Below are positions 25,293 to 36,572 of a DNA stretch of 36,673 bases, piece by piece. The notes beneath the pieces are model-generated. The model did not search any database. It saw nothing but the letters and a program-made list of their open reading frames with translations, and was not told the DNA's origin. Each line of letters begins with the position of its first letter. The stretch's first letter is position 1. This stretch comes from Clostridia bacterium (GTDB lineage Bacteria; Bacillota; Clostridia; Oscillospirales; CAG-272), in NCBI GenBank assembly GCA_017522125.1, contig JAFXAC010000056.1:1-36673 (forward strand), read 5' to 3'. The position numbers were made by a program, and so were the translations under genes.

Positions 25293-25456
25293 CTGAATTA
25301 TAATCCCTCAATATGCCTAAAAATTGAAATTTGCTGAAAAAAAGTCGTCGAAAAAATTGAAAAAAAGTTTCAAAAACAGACGAATTTACAGAAAGTTTAC
25401 AAAAAATTTTAAGCATTTTTGAAGTGGAAAAATACTTGAATGGAGTGATTGTATCA
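25293..25456 (+). other. A-rich untranslated leader of rpoB
   Basis: About 160 bases between the predicted transcription start and the rpoB start. It is very A-rich and has only weak structure, such as TTGAAA-AAAAG-TTTCAA near 25356-25372. I see no riboswitch, no ribosomal-protein binding fold and no gene. Confidence 0.5.
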
Positions 25457-28400
25457 ATGGTGAAAGTTACAGATCAGATGCTCGGAAAGAATCTGCGAAA
25501 GAGCTTTTCCAAAACTCGCACCACCCTGGAGATCCCCAACCTTATCGAGATCCAGACGAAGTCCTTCAAATGGTTCCTTGAGGAAGGTCTTGCGGAGGTT
25601 CTCCGCGACGTATCTCCCATCGTGGATTTTTCGGGTAACCTTTCTATCGAGTTCATTTCCTTCTCGATAGACTCGAAGCCCAAGTATCCCGTAGAGGAGT
25701 GCAAGGAGAGGGACGTTAACTACGCCGCACCTCTCAAGGTCAACGTCCGCCTTACCAACAAGCTGACGGGCGAGGTCAAGCAGACCGACATCTACATGGG
25801 TGACTTCCCGATAATGACGGAGAAGGGTACTTTCGTTATCAACGGCGCGGAGCGTGTTATTGTTTCACAGCTCATCCGTTCCCCCGGAATGTACTATGCC
25901 TCCGATATAGACAAGGCAGGCAAGAAGACCTTTACCGCCACCGTTATTCCTTACCGCGGTGCATGGCTTGAGTACGAGGTCGACAGCAATAACGTTATTT
26001 GGGTACGTATAGATAAGAACCGCAAGCTTCCTCTTACTATGTTCATCCGCGCGCTCGGTATTTCCGTAAATCCCGAAACGGGACTTATGGAGTCCACCAT
26101 CAACACCGCGGACGATATGGTCGAGATGTTCGGTGACAGTGTATATCTGCGTGCAACGCTTGAAAAGGACGAGTCCGAAAATCTGGCACTTGGCAAGAGC
26201 TCGGGCGCGGCTATCGAGTCCCTGCGCGAGATCTACCGCAAGCTCCGCCCCAGCGAGCCCGTGCAGACCGACGCGGCTCTTACTCTGCTCAATAACTTCT
26301 TCTTTGACCCTAAGAGATACGATATCGCTCCCGTTGGACGCTATAAGTACGACAAGAAGCTCTCTATCGCCGCAAGGATCAAGAACCACCGCATAGCAAG
26401 CGACATCGTAAGCCCCATTACGGGCGAGGTCCTCTTTGAGGCAGGTCACGTTCTCAGCTTCGACGATGCTATGCAGGTCGAGTATGCCGCTGTCAACGAG
26501 GTAGTTATCACTCTCGACAACGGCGAAAACATCAAGGTATTCTCCAACAATACCTGCTGGCCCGAAAAGATCATCGGCGACGATCTTTCCGATTGCGGTG
26601 TGCGCGAGAAGGTCCGCACCTCCGTTCTTCTTTCCATTATGGAGGAGTGCGGCGGCGATATGGATGCCGTCAAGGCGGCTGTTAAGAGCCGTATGGCAGA
26701 GCTTTGCCCCAAGCACATCACCCGTGACGATATATTTGCAACCATTAACTATCTCTTCACTCTCACTAACGATGTGGGAAGCGTTGACGATATCGACCAT
26801 CTCGGCAACCGCCGCATCCGTTCCGTGGGCGAGCAGCTTCAGAACCAGATGCGCATCGGCTTCTCCCGTATGGATAAGATAATCCGCGAGCGTATGACCA
26901 CTCAGGATAGCGAAAAGCTCACTCCTCAGGCGCTTATCAACATTCGCCCCGTAGCAACCGTTATCCGCGAGTTCTTCGGCTCGTCCCAGCTCTCTCAGTT
27001 TATGGATCAGTCCAACCCTCTGGCGGAGCTTACCCACAAGCGCCGTCTGTCAGCTCTCGGTCCCGGCGGTCTTTCCCGTGACCGTGCATCCTTCGACGTC
27101 CGTGACGTACACTATACCCACTACGGCAGAATGTGTCCCATCGAGACTCCTGAAGGACCTAACATCGGTCTTATCTCCTATCTCGCTACCTACGCGCGTA
27201 TCAGCGATTACGGCTTCATCGAGGCTCCCTACCGCAAGGTCGACCGCGCAACGGGCAAGGTAACGGACGAGGTCGTTTATATGACCGCGGACGAGGAGGA
27301 CAACTACATCATCGCTCAGGCTAACGAGGCACTTGACGAAGAGGGAAGATTCGTAAACGCCAAGGTAACGGCAAGAGATAAGAACGAGTTTATCGAGGTC
27401 GACTCCTCCGTTATCGATTATATGGACGTATCTCCCAAGATGGTAGTTTCCGCCGCCACCGCAATGATCCCCTTCCTTGAGAACGACGATAACTCCCGTG
27501 CACTCATGGGCTCGAACATGCAGAAGCAGGCAGTTCCGCTTATGGTAACGGATTCCCCCATCGTCGGTACGGGTATGGAATATAAGGTAGCTAAGGACTC
27601 GGGCGTCGTCGTTCTTGCAAGGAATGCGGGCGTCGTTGAGCACGTAGAGACCGCAAAGATAGTCGTTCGCTGCGAGGATGGCAGACACGACGTTTACGAG
27701 CTTATCAAGTTCAAGCGTACCAACCAGGGCACGTGCTGCAACCAGCGCCCCATCGTAAAGGTTGGCGAGAAGGTAGAAAAGGGACAGGTTATTGCCGACG
27801 GTCCCGCAACCTCCAACGGCGAGATAGCTCTCGGTAAGAACGCTCTCATCGGATTTATGACCTGGGAGGGTTATAACTACGAGGACGCAGTTCTTCTTAA
27901 TGAAAACCTCGTCAGAAATGACGTTTACACCTCACTTCATATCGAAGTATATTCTCACGAGGCGCGCGACACCAAGCTCGGCTCTGAGGAGATCACCCGC
28001 GAGATCCAGAACGTAGGCGAGGATGCGCTTCGCAACCTCGATGCTAACGGTATCGTAAAGAAGGGTACCGAGGTACACGCAGGAGATATCCTTGTAGGTA
28101 AGATCACTCCTAAGGGAGAGACTGACCTTACCGCCGAGGAAAGACTGCTCCGCGCTATCTTCGGTGAAAAGACTCGCGAGACCAGAGATACCTCTCTGCG
28201 TCTGCCCCACGGCGAGTCGGGAATCGTCGTTGACGTTCGCGTGTTCTCGCACGAGCAGGGCGACGAGCTTCCCACGGGCGTAAACAAGGTAGTTCACGTT
28301 TATATCGCGCAGAAGAGAAAGATATCCGTCGGAGATAAGATGGCAGGACGTCACGGTAACAAGGGTGTCGTTTCCCGCATCCTTCCTCCCGAGGATATGC

Positions 28401-29335
28401 CCTTCCTGCCCGACGGAACTCCCCTTGACATCGTTCTTAACCCTCTGGGCGTTCCTTCCCGTATGAACATCGGTCAGGTTCTTGAGGTCCACCTCGGTAT
28501 CGCTGCCCGCAAGCTCGGCTGGAAGATTATGACTCCCGTTTTCGACGGTGCAAACGAGCGCGACATTATCGAGTGCATGAAGCAGGCGAATATGTGGCGT
28601 GAGGTATTCCCCGGTGAGAACGTTGACGGCAAGGAGACCCGCGAGGTCACCGATCCCGTAACGGGTGAAACGAAGCGTCAGGTAATCGACGGTAAGACCG
28701 TTCTTTACGACGGACGCACGGGCGAGCCCTTCGATAACCCCGTAACCGTAGGTATAATGTACTACCTTAAGCTCCACCACCTCGTTGACGATAAGATCCA
28801 CGCGCGTTCCAACGGTCCGTACTCTCTCGTAACGCAGCAGCCTCTCGGCGGTAAGGCGCAGTTCGGCGGTCAGCGTTTCGGTGAGATGGAGGTTTGGGCG
28901 CTTGAGGCATACGGCGCAGCCTACACGCTTCAGGAGATCCTTACCGTTAAGTCCGACGATATCAACGGACGTCGAAAGGCGTACGAGGCTATCATTCAGG
29001 GACAGAATATTCCTACTCCCGGTGTTCCCGAGTCCTTCAAGGTTCTCGTTAAGGAGCTTCAGTCGCTCTGTCTTGACATCAAGGTGCTCAACGACGACGG
29101 CGAGGAGATCCAGCTCTCCAGCCTTTGCAACGACGACGCTCCTCAGTATCTTAGCCGCAGTGATGCGGAGGCTGTTGACGCTATCGTTGGCAACACCGAG
29201 ATCACCGACGACATCCACAGAGCGTTCCTTATGGAGGACGAAGACGAGGCTGACGAAGGCGACGAGGGTGAGGAATACGAATACAGCGAAGATGACAGCT
29301 ACGACGATAGCTTCGATTCGGACGATTATAATTAA
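25457..29335 (+). CDS. rpoB: RNA polymerase beta subunit
   Basis: The 1292-residue beta subunit forms half of the polymerase cleft and the rifamycin pocket. The N-terminus reads [17 protein letters not shown]; the rifampicin region (about 505-545) keeps the sensitive residues Asp517 (FMDQ), His527 (THKRR) and Ser532, so rifamycin sensitivity is expected. Later landmarks are [32 protein letters not shown] and [28 protein letters not shown]. The tail is a highly acidic Asp/Glu/Tyr-rich extension. I chose the ATG at 25457, with GGAG upstream, over the upstream in-frame GTG at 25424, which lacks a ribosome site. It has its own promoter; ribosomal genes rplJ and rplL, its usual upstream neighbours, are absent. 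Confidence 0.97.
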   Translation: MVKVTDQMLGKNLRKSFSKTRTTLEIPNLIEIQTKSFKWFLEEGLAEVLRDVSPIVDFSGNLSIEFISFSIDSKPKYPVEECKERDVNYAAPLKVNVRLTNKLTGEVKQTDIYMGDFPIMTEKGTFVINGAERVIVSQLIRSPGMYYASDIDKAGKKTFTATVIPYRGAWLEYEVDSNNVIWVRIDKNRKLPLTMFIRALGISVNPETGLMESTINTADDMVEMFGDSVYLRATLEKDESENLALGKSSGAAIESLREIYRKLRPSEPVQTDAALTLLNNFFFDPKRYDIAPVGRYKYDKKLSIAARIKNHRIASDIVSPITGEVLFEAGHVLSFDDAMQVEYAAVNEVVITLDNGENIKVFSNNTCWPEKIIGDDLSDCGVREKVRTSVLLSIMEECGGDMDAVKAAVKSRMAELCPKHITRDDIFATINYLFTLTNDVGSVDDIDHLGNRRIRSVGEQLQNQMRIGFSRMDKIIRERMTTQDSEKLTPQALINIRPVATVIREFFGSSQLSQFMDQSNPLAELTHKRRLSALGPGGLSRDRASFDVRDVHYTHYGRMCPIETPEGPNIGLISYLATYARISDYGFIEAPYRKVDRATGKVTDEVVYMTADEEDNYIIAQANEALDEEGRFVNAKVTARDKNEFIEVDSSVIDYMDVSPKMVVSAATAMIPFLENDDNSRALMGSNMQKQAVPLMVTDSPIVGTGMEYKVAKDSGVVVLARNAGVVEHVETAKIVVRCEDGRHDVYELIKFKRTNQGTCCNQRPIVKVGEKVEKGQVIADGPATSNGEIALGKNALIGFMTWEGYNYEDAVLLNENLVRNDVYTSLHIEVYSHEARDTKLGSEEITREIQNVGEDALRNLDANGIVKKGTEVHAGDILVGKITPKGETDLTAEERLLRAIFGEKTRETRDTSLRLPHGESGIVVDVRVFSHEQGDELPTGVNKVVHVYIAQKRKISVGDKMAGRHGNKGVVSRILPPEDMPFLPDGTPLDIVLNPLGVPSRMNIGQVLEVHLGIAARKLGWKIMTPVFDGANERDIIECMKQANMWREVFPGENVDGKETREVTDPVTGETKRQVIDGKTVLYDGRTGEPFDNPVTVGIMYYLKLHHLVDDKIHARSNGPYSLVTQQPLGGKAQFGGQRFGEMEVWALEAYGAAYTLQEILTVKSDDINGRRKAYEAIIQGQNIPTPGVPESFKVLVKELQSLCLDIKVLNDDGEEIQLSSLCNDDAPQYLSRSDAEAVDAIVGNTEITDDIHRAFLMEDEDEADEGDEGEEYEYSEDDSYDDSFDSDDYN

Positions 29336-29352
29336 TTATAAGGAGAACAGCT

Positions 29353-32300
29353 ATGGCAAATAATGAATTCGCTTCCATAAAGATTGGACTGGCATCTCCG
29401 GATAAGATAAGAGAATGGTCTTACGGCGAGGTAACGAAGCCCGAGACTATAAACTACCGTACTCTTAAGGCAGAGGTCGGCGGACTTTTCTGCGAGCGCA
29501 TCTTTGGCCCGACCAAGGACGGCGCGTGTATGTGCGGTAAATACAAGAACTCGCACAATATCCGTGAAAAGATCATCTGCGATAAGTGCGGCGTTGAGGT
29601 AACCACCAAGAAGGTTCGCCGTGAGAGAATGGGACACATCGAGCTTGCTACTCCCGTGTCGCACATCTGGTATTTCAAGGCGTCCCCGTCCCGTATGGCT
29701 CTCGTGCTTGATATTTCCTCAAAGCAGCTTGAGCAGGTGCTTTACTTCGCCGAGAACATCGTTCTTGATCCCGGTAGCACACCCCTCCAAAAGGGAATGG
29801 TGCTTAACGAAAAGCAGTACACCGAGTACCGCGAAATGTACGAGAACGAGTTCCGCGTAGGTATGGGCGCAGAGGCTATCAGAGAGCTTCTTGCAAGCAT
29901 CAACGTAGACGAGCTTGCCGCTTCCCTCAAGGAGGAGCTTAAGACCACCACGAGTCAGAAGAAGGCTCGTATAATCAAGCGTCTTGAGGTGGTCGAGTCC
30001 TTCCGTCGCTCGGGCAACAAGCTTGAGTGGATGGTGCTCGACGTAGTACCCGTTCTTCCCCCCGACATCAGACCTATGGTACAGCTTGACGGCGGAAGAT
30101 TTGCATCCTCCGACCTTAACGAGCTTTACCGCAGAGTTATCAGCCGTAACAACCGTCTGAAAAAGCTCATAGAGATCCACACCCCCGAGATCGTTATCCG
30201 CAACGAGAAGCGTATGCTTCAGGAGGCGGTCGACGCCCTCATCGACAACGGCCGCCGCGGCAAGCCCGTTACGGGCCCGTCCAACCGCGCACTGAAATCT
30301 CTCTCCGAGATGCTCCGCGGTAAGCAGGGACGCTTCCGTCAGAACCTTCTCGGTAAGCGTGTTGACTACTCCGGACGTTCCGTTATCGTCGTAGGACCTT
30401 CGCTCAAGATCTATCAGTGCGGTCTGCCTAAGGAGATGGCACTTGAGCTCTTCAAGCCCTTCGTTGTTAAGCGCCTCGTTGAAATGGGCAAGGCTATCAA
30501 CGTCAAGGACGCGCAGAAGAAGATCGATCGCGCTCAGGTAAGCAACGACGAGGTCTGGGACGCACTCGAAAACGTTATCAAGGAGCATCCCGTGCTTCTT
30601 AACCGCGCACCTACGCTCCACCGTCTGTCCATTCAGGCGTTTGAGCCCGTGCTCGTAGAGGGCAGAGCAATAAAGCTCCACCCGCTGGTTTGTACCGCAT
30701 TCAACGCCGACTTCGACGGCGACCAGATGCCTGTACACGTTCCGCTTTCCGCAGAGGCGCAGGCTGAGGCACGCTTCCTTATGCTTTCCGCCAACAACCT
30801 TCTGAAGCCTGCCGACGGTAGAGCCGTTACCGTTCCTACTCAGGATATGATCCTCGGCTCCTACTACCTTTCTATCGTAAGGACCGACGAGCCCGGCTGC
30901 GGAAGGATCTTCCGTGACGTTGACGAGGCTACTATGGCTTACGCCAACGGTCAGATCGGTCTGCACGCTCCTATCGCCGTGCGTATGAAGAAGGACGGCG
31001 AAACGAGAATAATCGGTCTTATCCGTCCCGATATGACCGACGATAAGGAGCAGATCGGCAGAGTAAACACGGGCAAGGATGCCGTTACGCTCGGAAGAAT
31101 AATCTTTAACAGCAACATTCCGCAGGACCTCGGCTTCGTAGACAGAAGCCGCGACGAGAACAAGTTCGATCTTGAGATCACTTCGATCATCACCAAGAAG
31201 GAGCTTGGACAGATCATCAACGCCTGCATTGCAAGACACACCTCCGCAACTACCGCAGAAATGCTTGACGCTATCAAGGAGATGGGCTACAAGTACTCCA
31301 CCCGCGCTTCCTTCTCCATCTCGGTCTACGATATGACTATCCCCGAGGAAAAGAAGGGACTCGTAAGCGAGGCAGAGGCAGAGGTCGTCAAGATAGGCAA
31401 GTACTATGCAAGAGGTCTGCTCTCCGAGGAGGAGAGATACGAAAAGGTCATCGCGCTGTGGAACAAGACCACCGCAGACGTTACCGCGGCTCTCCAGAAG
31501 GGCTTCTCCACCTATAACCCGATCAAGATAATGTCTGATTCGGGAGCGCGTGGATCTATCACCCAGATGCGTCAGCTCGCAGGTATGCGCGGACCTATGT
31601 TCGCTACCAACGGTAAGACGATGGAGATCCCGATCAAGTCCAACTTCCGCGAGGGAATGAAGATATTCGAGTACTTTATGGGTGCCCGTTCATCCCGTAA
31701 GTCCCTTTCCGATACCGCACTTCGTACCGCTGACTCGGGTTACCTTACCCGCCGTCTCGTTGACGTATCTCAGGACGTTATCGTTCGTGAGGAAAAGTGC
31801 GATACCCAGACGGGCGCGTACGTACGCGCTATCACCGAGCCCGGTGCTGACAAGCCTATCGAGCCTCTGGCAGACAGACTTGTGGGCAGATACACTCTCG
31901 GTGACGTAGTAGACCCCAAGACGGGCGAGGTAATCGTTCCCGACGACACCCTCATGGATGAGAAGATGGCAAAGAAGATCGTTGCCGCAGGTGTCGAGGA
32001 GGTCTGCATCAGAACGGTTATCCAGTGTCACGCAAGACACGGTGTGTGCGCTCATTGCTACGGTGCTGACCTTGCCAGCGGCAAGAAGGTAAACGTAGGT
32101 GAGGCAGTAGGTATCCTTGCAGCTCAGTCCATCGGTGAGCCCGGTACTCAGCTTACGATGAGAACCTTCCACACGGGTGGTGTTGCAGGCTCGGATATTA
32201 CGCAGGGTCTTCCCCGCGTTGAGGAGCTGTTTGAGGCAAGAACGCCCAAGAAGCCCGCTATACTCTCCGCAGTTGACGGCGTGGCTCACGTTCAGCCCGA

Positions 32301-33033
32301 CGAGGCTAACCCCAACATTCAGGACGTCATCATCAAGTCCGAGGAAACGGGTGAAAGCTCCAAGTATCAGATTCCCTACGGTCGCCGCATAATCGTTGAG
32401 AACGGTTCTGTCGTTAAGCGCGGTGATGCTATCACCGAGGGCTCTAAGGCACCCGCCGACATTATGGCGTATATGGGAGCTGACGCTGTTTACGACTATA
32501 TCATCAGCGAAATACAGAAGGCTTACCGCGCACAGTCGGTTAACATCAACGATAAGCATATCGAGGTCATCGCTCGTCAGATGACGCGCAAGCGTCGCAT
32601 CGAGGACAGCGGCGACACCAACCTTCTCCTTGGCTCTCTCGTTTCCATCAACGAATACGAGGACGAGAACGCAGAGATCCGTGCAAGGATCGCCGCAGGC
32701 GAGGAGGGACTTAAGGAGGCTGTCGGTATTCCCGTGCTTCTCGGTATATCCAAGGCAGCGCTTCAGACCGATTCCTTCCTGTCCGCCGCGTCCTTCCAGG
32801 AAACCACCAAGGTTCTTACCGAGGCGGCTATCAAGGGTAAGGTCGACAACCTGCTCGGTCTTAAGGAGAACGTTATCATCGGTAAGCTGATCCCCGCAGG
32901 TACGGGTATGGCTTGCTACAACACCGTTGACGTTATCGGAACTGCTACCGAGGCGGACGCTTCCGCCGAGGGCGATGAAGCAGAAGAGGCAGATGCTACC
33001 GTAGACACCGAAAAGGTCGAAGTAGAGGCTTAA
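29353..33033 (+). CDS. rpoC: RNA polymerase beta' subunit
   Basis: The 1226-residue beta' subunit holds the catalytic centre. The N-terminal zinc ribbon has Cys59, Cys61, Cys76 and Cys79 ([16 protein letters not shown]). The Mg-binding NADFDGDQM has Asp453, Asp455 and Asp457. The bridge and trigger regions follow ([37 protein letters not shown]), as does the second zinc site beginning [13 protein letters not shown]. The last 20 residues are acidic. AAGGAG precedes the ATG, 17 bases after the rpoB stop, so both genes are on one transcript. Confidence 0.98.
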   Translation: MANNEFASIKIGLASPDKIREWSYGEVTKPETINYRTLKAEVGGLFCERIFGPTKDGACMCGKYKNSHNIREKIICDKCGVEVTTKKVRRERMGHIELATPVSHIWYFKASPSRMALVLDISSKQLEQVLYFAENIVLDPGSTPLQKGMVLNEKQYTEYREMYENEFRVGMGAEAIRELLASINVDELAASLKEELKTTTSQKKARIIKRLEVVESFRRSGNKLEWMVLDVVPVLPPDIRPMVQLDGGRFASSDLNELYRRVISRNNRLKKLIEIHTPEIVIRNEKRMLQEAVDALIDNGRRGKPVTGPSNRALKSLSEMLRGKQGRFRQNLLGKRVDYSGRSVIVVGPSLKIYQCGLPKEMALELFKPFVVKRLVEMGKAINVKDAQKKIDRAQVSNDEVWDALENVIKEHPVLLNRAPTLHRLSIQAFEPVLVEGRAIKLHPLVCTAFNADFDGDQMPVHVPLSAEAQAEARFLMLSANNLLKPADGRAVTVPTQDMILGSYYLSIVRTDEPGCGRIFRDVDEATMAYANGQIGLHAPIAVRMKKDGETRIIGLIRPDMTDDKEQIGRVNTGKDAVTLGRIIFNSNIPQDLGFVDRSRDENKFDLEITSIITKKELGQIINACIARHTSATTAEMLDAIKEMGYKYSTRASFSISVYDMTIPEEKKGLVSEAEAEVVKIGKYYARGLLSEEERYEKVIALWNKTTADVTAALQKGFSTYNPIKIMSDSGARGSITQMRQLAGMRGPMFATNGKTMEIPIKSNFREGMKIFEYFMGARSSRKSLSDTALRTADSGYLTRRLVDVSQDVIVREEKCDTQTGAYVRAITEPGADKPIEPLADRLVGRYTLGDVVDPKTGEVIVPDDTLMDEKMAKKIVAAGVEEVCIRTVIQCHARHGVCAHCYGADLASGKKVNVGEAVGILAAQSIGEPGTQLTMRTFHTGGVAGSDITQGLPRVEELFEARTPKKPAILSAVDGVAHVQPDEANPNIQDVIIKSEETGESSKYQIPYGRRIIVENGSVVKRGDAITEGSKAPADIMAYMGADAVYDYIISEIQKAYRAQSVNINDKHIEVIARQMTRKRRIEDSGDTNLLLGSLVSINEYEDENAEIRARIAAGEEGLKEAVGIPVLLGISKAALQTDSFLSAASFQETTKVLTEAAIKGKVDNLLGLKENVIIGKLIPAGTGMACYNTVDVIGTATEADASAEGDEAEEADATVDTEKVEVEA

Positions 33034-33049
33034 ATCTGCAAAAAATATA

Positions 33050-33081
33050 GGGGTGCGCCGCATTTTTGCGCGGCGCACCCC
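33050..33081 (+). terminator. GC-rich hairpin after rpoC without a U-tract
   Basis: GGGGTGCGCCGC (33050-33061), 8-base loop, GCGGCGCACCCC (33070-33081): a perfect 12-bp stem. The next bases are CCGTATTG, so it lacks the T-run of a strong intrinsic terminator. It may terminate partly, or mark an RNA processing or stability site. Confidence 0.55.
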
Positions 33082-33181
33082 CGTATTGCGTAAGATATAT
33101 GTACAAAATCGACACAAACGCCAAAAAATGACGGCGAGTTTTGTGCAAAAGGTAGAAAATTTATCTCGAAGTTTGTGATTA

Positions 33182-33210
33182 TTGACAAATTAACGGGAAA
33201 ATGATATAAT
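33182..33210 (+). promoter_or_regulatory. Consensus sigma-A promoter of the str operon
   Basis: Perfect TTGACA (33182-33187), 17-base spacer and perfect TATAAT (33205-33210) with TGA before it. It should be very strong and sets rpsL-rpsG-fusA apart from rpoBC. Confidence 0.93.
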
Positions 33211-33218
33211 AGTATGAA

Positions 33219-33290
33219 ATTTGCCGCGATAACGACGTGCGTTTTTGAGGCAAATAGAGAAAAACAGCATCACGGCGCGCCAAGTGCTGT
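33219..33290 (+). other. Structured 5' leader of rpsL mRNA
   Basis: ATTTGCC (33219-33225) pairs with GGCAAAT (33249-33255), placing a 7-bp stem at the very 5' end of the predicted transcript. A second stem, ACAGCA with TGCTGT (33264-33269, 33285-33290), holds the palindrome GGCGCGCC in its loop. Function is inferred: mRNA protection or autoregulation. The rest of the 33082-33336 gap holds only the promoter, a weak bulged inverted repeat near 33112-33145 and the ribosome site. Confidence 0.45.
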
Positions 33291-33336
33291 GTTCTGTATA
33301 TAAGCAAATACGAAAAGAAGGAGGAAAAGAAGAGGA

Positions 33337-33759
33337 ATGCCAACCTTTAACCAGCTTGTCAGACAGGGCCGCTCCGATAAGGTTTATAAGTCGAAGTCTC
33401 CCGTACTTCAGAAGGGCTTTAACACCATCAACAATGCAGCCACCGATCTGCCTTCACCCCAGAAGCGCGGCGTTTGCACCAAGGTAACCACTACCAGCCC
33501 TAAGAAGCCTAACTCTGCACTTCGTAAGATCGCAAGAGTTCGTCTTACCAATGGTCTTGAGGCAACGACCTACATTCCCGGTGAGGGACACAATTTGCAG
33601 GAACACTCCGTAGTTCTCATCAGAGGCGGAAGAGTGCGCGATCTGCCTGGTGTACGTTACCACATCATCCGTGGTACGCTTGACGCTCAGGGAGTTGCAG
33701 CCCGCAAGCAAGCCCGTTCCAAGTATGGAACAAAAGTTCCGAAGGCTTCTAAGAAGTAA
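33337..33759 (+). CDS. rpsL: Ribosomal protein S12
   Basis: S12 of the 30S subunit lines the decoding centre. The protein has 140 residues, the usual Gram-positive length with the insert near residues 22-40. [13 protein letters not shown] keeps Lys56 (the streptomycin position Lys42/43 of other species), but [13 protein letters not shown] carries Arg101 where most bacteria have Lys (Lys87/88). It starts at ATG 33337, with AAGGAGG 12 bases upstream, a long spacing. No L7Ae-like gene sits between rpoC and rpsL, as is found in Bacillus. Confidence 0.97.
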   Translation: MPTFNQLVRQGRSDKVYKSKSPVLQKGFNTINNAATDLPSPQKRGVCTKVTTTSPKKPNSALRKIARVRLTNGLEATTYIPGEGHNLQEHSVVLIRGGRVRDLPGVRYHIIRGTLDAQGVAARKQARSKYGTKVPKASKK

Positions 33760-33767
33760 TTTCGGAA

Positions 33768-33788
33768 AAAGGTATGCAGCATACTTTT
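33768..33788 (+). terminator. Attenuator-like hairpin between rpsL and rpsG
   Basis: AAAGGTATG, loop CAG, CATACTTTT: a 9-bp stem with one G-T wobble that ends in four T. A weaker ACGG/CCGT stem followed by TTTGTTT lies at about 33798-33815. Together they could lower read-through from rpsL. The remaining gap to rpsG shows no gene. Confidence 0.4.
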
Positions 33789-33906
33789 AAGCTTGTCACG
33801 GATTTCCGTTTTGTTTATATACAGGGAAAACGCGGCTCGCGCCAACAGGAGATATGCTTTTGAGTACCTATGATTTCATTCAAAATTAATGAAGGAGGGA
33901 AGTACA

Positions 33907-34377
33907 GTGCCGAGAAGAGGTCGTATATCCAAGAGAGATGTTCTGCCGGATCCGCTTTACAAGTCTAAGCTTGTTACCAAGCTTATCAACAACGTAATGC
34001 TCGACGGCAAGAAGGGAGTCGCCCAGAAGATCGTTTACGACGCATTTGCAAGCGTTGAGGCGAAGACTGGTAAGAATGGACTCGAAGCTTTTGTTGAAGC
34101 TCTTGAAAACGTAATGCCCGTACTTGAGGTTAAGGCTCGCCGTGTAGGTGGATCTACCTATCAGGTACCGCTGGAGGTAAGAGCAGAAAGACGTCAGACT
34201 CTGGGTCTTCGCTGGATGGTAACTTTTGCCAGAAAGCGCGGCGAGCGTACCATGGCAGACCGTCTTGCAGCCGAGATCATCGATGCAACGAACAATGCCG
34301 GTGGAGCGTTCAAGAAGAAGGAAGAGACTCACCGTATGGCAGAGGCAAACAAGGCGTTTGCACATTACAGATATTAA
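33907..34377 (+). CDS. rpsG: Ribosomal protein S7
   Basis: S7 nucleates assembly of the 30S head and binds mRNA near the E site. From the GTG at 33907 the protein has 156 residues, the standard length, beginning [23 protein letters not shown] (33892-33899) precedes the GTG; an upstream in-frame ATG at 33889 overlaps that site and is not the start. Conserved blocks include [27 protein letters not shown] and [24 protein letters not shown]. Confidence 0.97.
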   Translation: MPRRGRISKRDVLPDPLYKSKLVTKLINNVMLDGKKGVAQKIVYDAFASVEAKTGKNGLEAFVEALENVMPVLEVKARRVGGSTYQVPLEVRAERRQTLGLRWMVTFARKRGERTMADRLAAEIIDATNNAGGAFKKKEETHRMAEANKAFAHYRY

Positions 34378-34434
34378 TTTGCTAACAGCAAGTTTATCTT
34401 TTTAAGTAGAAAAAAATAAGGAGACCTAAAATCT

Positions 34435-36519
34435 ATGCCAAGAGAATATTCGCTTGAGTGTACTCGAAATATCGGTATCATGGCACACATAGATGCTGGA
34501 AAAACCACAACGAGCGAAAGAATTTTGTTCTATACGGGTGTCAACCACAAGCTTGGTGAGACACACGACGGCGATGCCACGATGGACTGGATGGAGCAGG
34601 AGAAGGAAAGGGGAATAACCATTACCTCTGCCGCTACCACCTGTCATTGGAAGGGCAATCGCATAAACATCATTGATACCCCCGGTCACGTTGACTTTAC
34701 CGTGGAGGTAGAGCGTTCGCTCAGAGTTCTTGACGGTGCAGTTGCAGTATTTTGCGCAAAGGGAGGCGTTGAGCCTCAGTCTGAAACCGTTTGGAGACAG
34801 GCTACCAAGTACAGCGTACCCCGTCTTGCCTATGTCAATAAAATGGATATAACCGGTGCGGATTTCTATCGTGTTGTAGATATGATGAAGGAACGCTTGG
34901 GAGCCAACGCAGTTCCGATTCAGCTTCCTATAGGCAAAGAGGACGGTTTCCGCGGTATCATTGACCTTATGAACATGGAGGCCGACGTTTACTACAACGA
35001 TAACGGTACCGACATGAGAATCGAGCCCATCCCCGAGGATATGCTCGATGAGGCTAAGCTTTACCGTGAAGCTATGATAGAGGCAGCCGCAGAGGTAGAC
35101 GACGTCCTTATGGACAAGTACCTCGAGGGTGAGGAGATCACTAACGATGAATTGAGAGCAGCTATTCGTAAGGCAACTATCCAGAACCACATGGTTCCCG
35201 TAGTTTGCGGAACGTCCTTCAAGAACAAGGGCGTACAGAAGCTGCTTGACGCTATCGTTGATTATCTGCCTTCTCCCGTTGACGTTCCTAACATCACGGG
35301 TATTGACCCCGACACAGGCGACGAGGACAGCCGTCCTTCCAGCGACGAAGCTCCGTTTGCAGCTCTTGCATTCAAGATCGCAACCGACCCCTTCGTTGGA
35401 AAGCTCTGCTTCTTCCGCGTGTATTCGGGATCTATCCATGCAGGCGATACCGTTTGGAACGCCAGCAAGGGTAAAAAGGAAAGAATGGGAAGAATCGTTC
35501 AGATGCACGCAAACTCCCGTAAGGATATCGACGTTGTTTACGCGGGCGATATCGCAGCGGTCGTTTCCGTAAAGAACACCGGTACAGGTGATTCTCTCTG
35601 CGACGAGAAGAACCCCATTATTCTTGAATCTATGGAATTCCCCGAGCCTGTTATCAGAGTTGCTATCGAGCCCAAGACCCGTGCGGGACTTGAGAAGATG
35701 GGCATAGCTCTTGCAAAGCTGGCTGAGGAGGATCCCACCTTCCGCACCTACACTGACGATGACACGGGTCAGACCATCATCGCAGGTATGGGCGAGCTTC
35801 ACCTTGAGATCATCGTTGACAGACTTCTGCGCGAGTTTAAGGTCGAGGCTAATATAGGCGCACCTCAGGTCGCTTACAAGGAGACTATCCGTCAGAGAGT
35901 CGACCACGAGTGCAAGTACAAAAAGCAGTCCGGCGGTTCCGGTCAGTACGCTCACGTTAAGATTATACTTGAGCCTAACGAGCCCGGCGCAGGCTACGAA
36001 TTTGTAAACTCTGTTACCGGTGGCGCAGTTCCGAAGGAATTCATCGAGCCTGTAAATCAGGGCATCCAGAGCGCAATGCAGTGCGGTGTTCTCGCAGGCT
36101 ACAACGTAGTTGACGTAAAGGCAACCCTTTACGATGGCTCTTATCACGAGGTTGACTCCTCTGAAATGGCATTCAAGATCGCCGGCTCTATGGCGTTCAA
36201 GGAGGCTATGAGAAAGGCAGAGCCCGTTCTCACCGAGCCTATTATGAAGGTTACTACCATTACGCCCAACGATTACCTCGGAGACGTTATTGGTGACTTT
36301 AACTCTCGCCGCGGCGCAATTCAGTCGATGACCGACGACGGCAAGGGTACTACCGAGATCATCGCAGACGTTCCGCTGTCCGAGATGTTCGGATACGCGA
36401 CCGACCTGCGCTCCAAGTCTCAGGGACGTGCGCTCTATTCTATGGAGCCGCACAACTTTGCTCAGGTTCCCAAGAGCATTCAGGAGGGCATCGTTACCTC
36501 CCGTTCCAAAGCAAACTGA
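34435..36519 (+). CDS. fusA: Elongation factor G
   Basis: EF-G is the GTPase that moves tRNAs and mRNA through the ribosome. The protein has 694 residues. The G motifs are AHIDAGKT (17-24), RGITITSAA (59-67), DTPGH (81-85) and NKMD (135-138). Domains II to V follow, with the beta-barrel, [14 protein letters not shown], and the C-terminal tail ending in SRSKAN. AAGGAGA lies upstream. A short stem, TTGCT-AAC-AGCAA (34379-34391), occupies the gap after rpsG but is too weak to be a terminator. It is transcribed with rpsL and rpsG. Confidence 0.98.
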   Translation: MPREYSLECTRNIGIMAHIDAGKTTTSERILFYTGVNHKLGETHDGDATMDWMEQEKERGITITSAATTCHWKGNRINIIDTPGHVDFTVEVERSLRVLDGAVAVFCAKGGVEPQSETVWRQATKYSVPRLAYVNKMDITGADFYRVVDMMKERLGANAVPIQLPIGKEDGFRGIIDLMNMEADVYYNDNGTDMRIEPIPEDMLDEAKLYREAMIEAAAEVDDVLMDKYLEGEEITNDELRAAIRKATIQNHMVPVVCGTSFKNKGVQKLLDAIVDYLPSPVDVPNITGIDPDTGDEDSRPSSDEAPFAALAFKIATDPFVGKLCFFRVYSGSIHAGDTVWNASKGKKERMGRIVQMHANSRKDIDVVYAGDIAAVVSVKNTGTGDSLCDEKNPIILESMEFPEPVIRVAIEPKTRAGLEKMGIALAKLAEEDPTFRTYTDDDTGQTIIAGMGELHLEIIVDRLLREFKVEANIGAPQVAYKETIRQRVDHECKYKKQSGGSGQYAHVKIILEPNEPGAGYEFVNSVTGGAVPKEFIEPVNQGIQSAMQCGVLAGYNVVDVKATLYDGSYHEVDSSEMAFKIAGSMAFKEAMRKAEPVLTEPIMKVTTITPNDYLGDVIGDFNSRRGAIQSMTDDGKGTTEIIADVPLSEMFGYATDLRSKSQGRALYSMEPHNFAQVPKSIQEGIVTSRSKAN

Positions 36520-36572
36520 TCGTTTGTTTAATTAAAAATTAAAAAATAAAATTTATATGGAGGAAATTCCAA

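Noticed and set aside
29332..29352. Promoter between rpoB and rpoC
   Set aside because: The gap is 17 bases and holds only the stop codon context and the AAGGAG site.
25865..33117. Long antisense frames of 212-506 codons under rpoB and rpoC
   Set aside because: Same codon-bias effect in strongly biased genes; no start signals or promoters, and composition typical of reversed coding sequence.
34426..36453. 675-codon open frame antisense to fusA
   Set aside because: It mirrors fusA codon by codon. Highly expressed genes avoid TTA, CTA and TCA, which are stops on the other strand. It has no ribosome site and no recognisable protein pattern.
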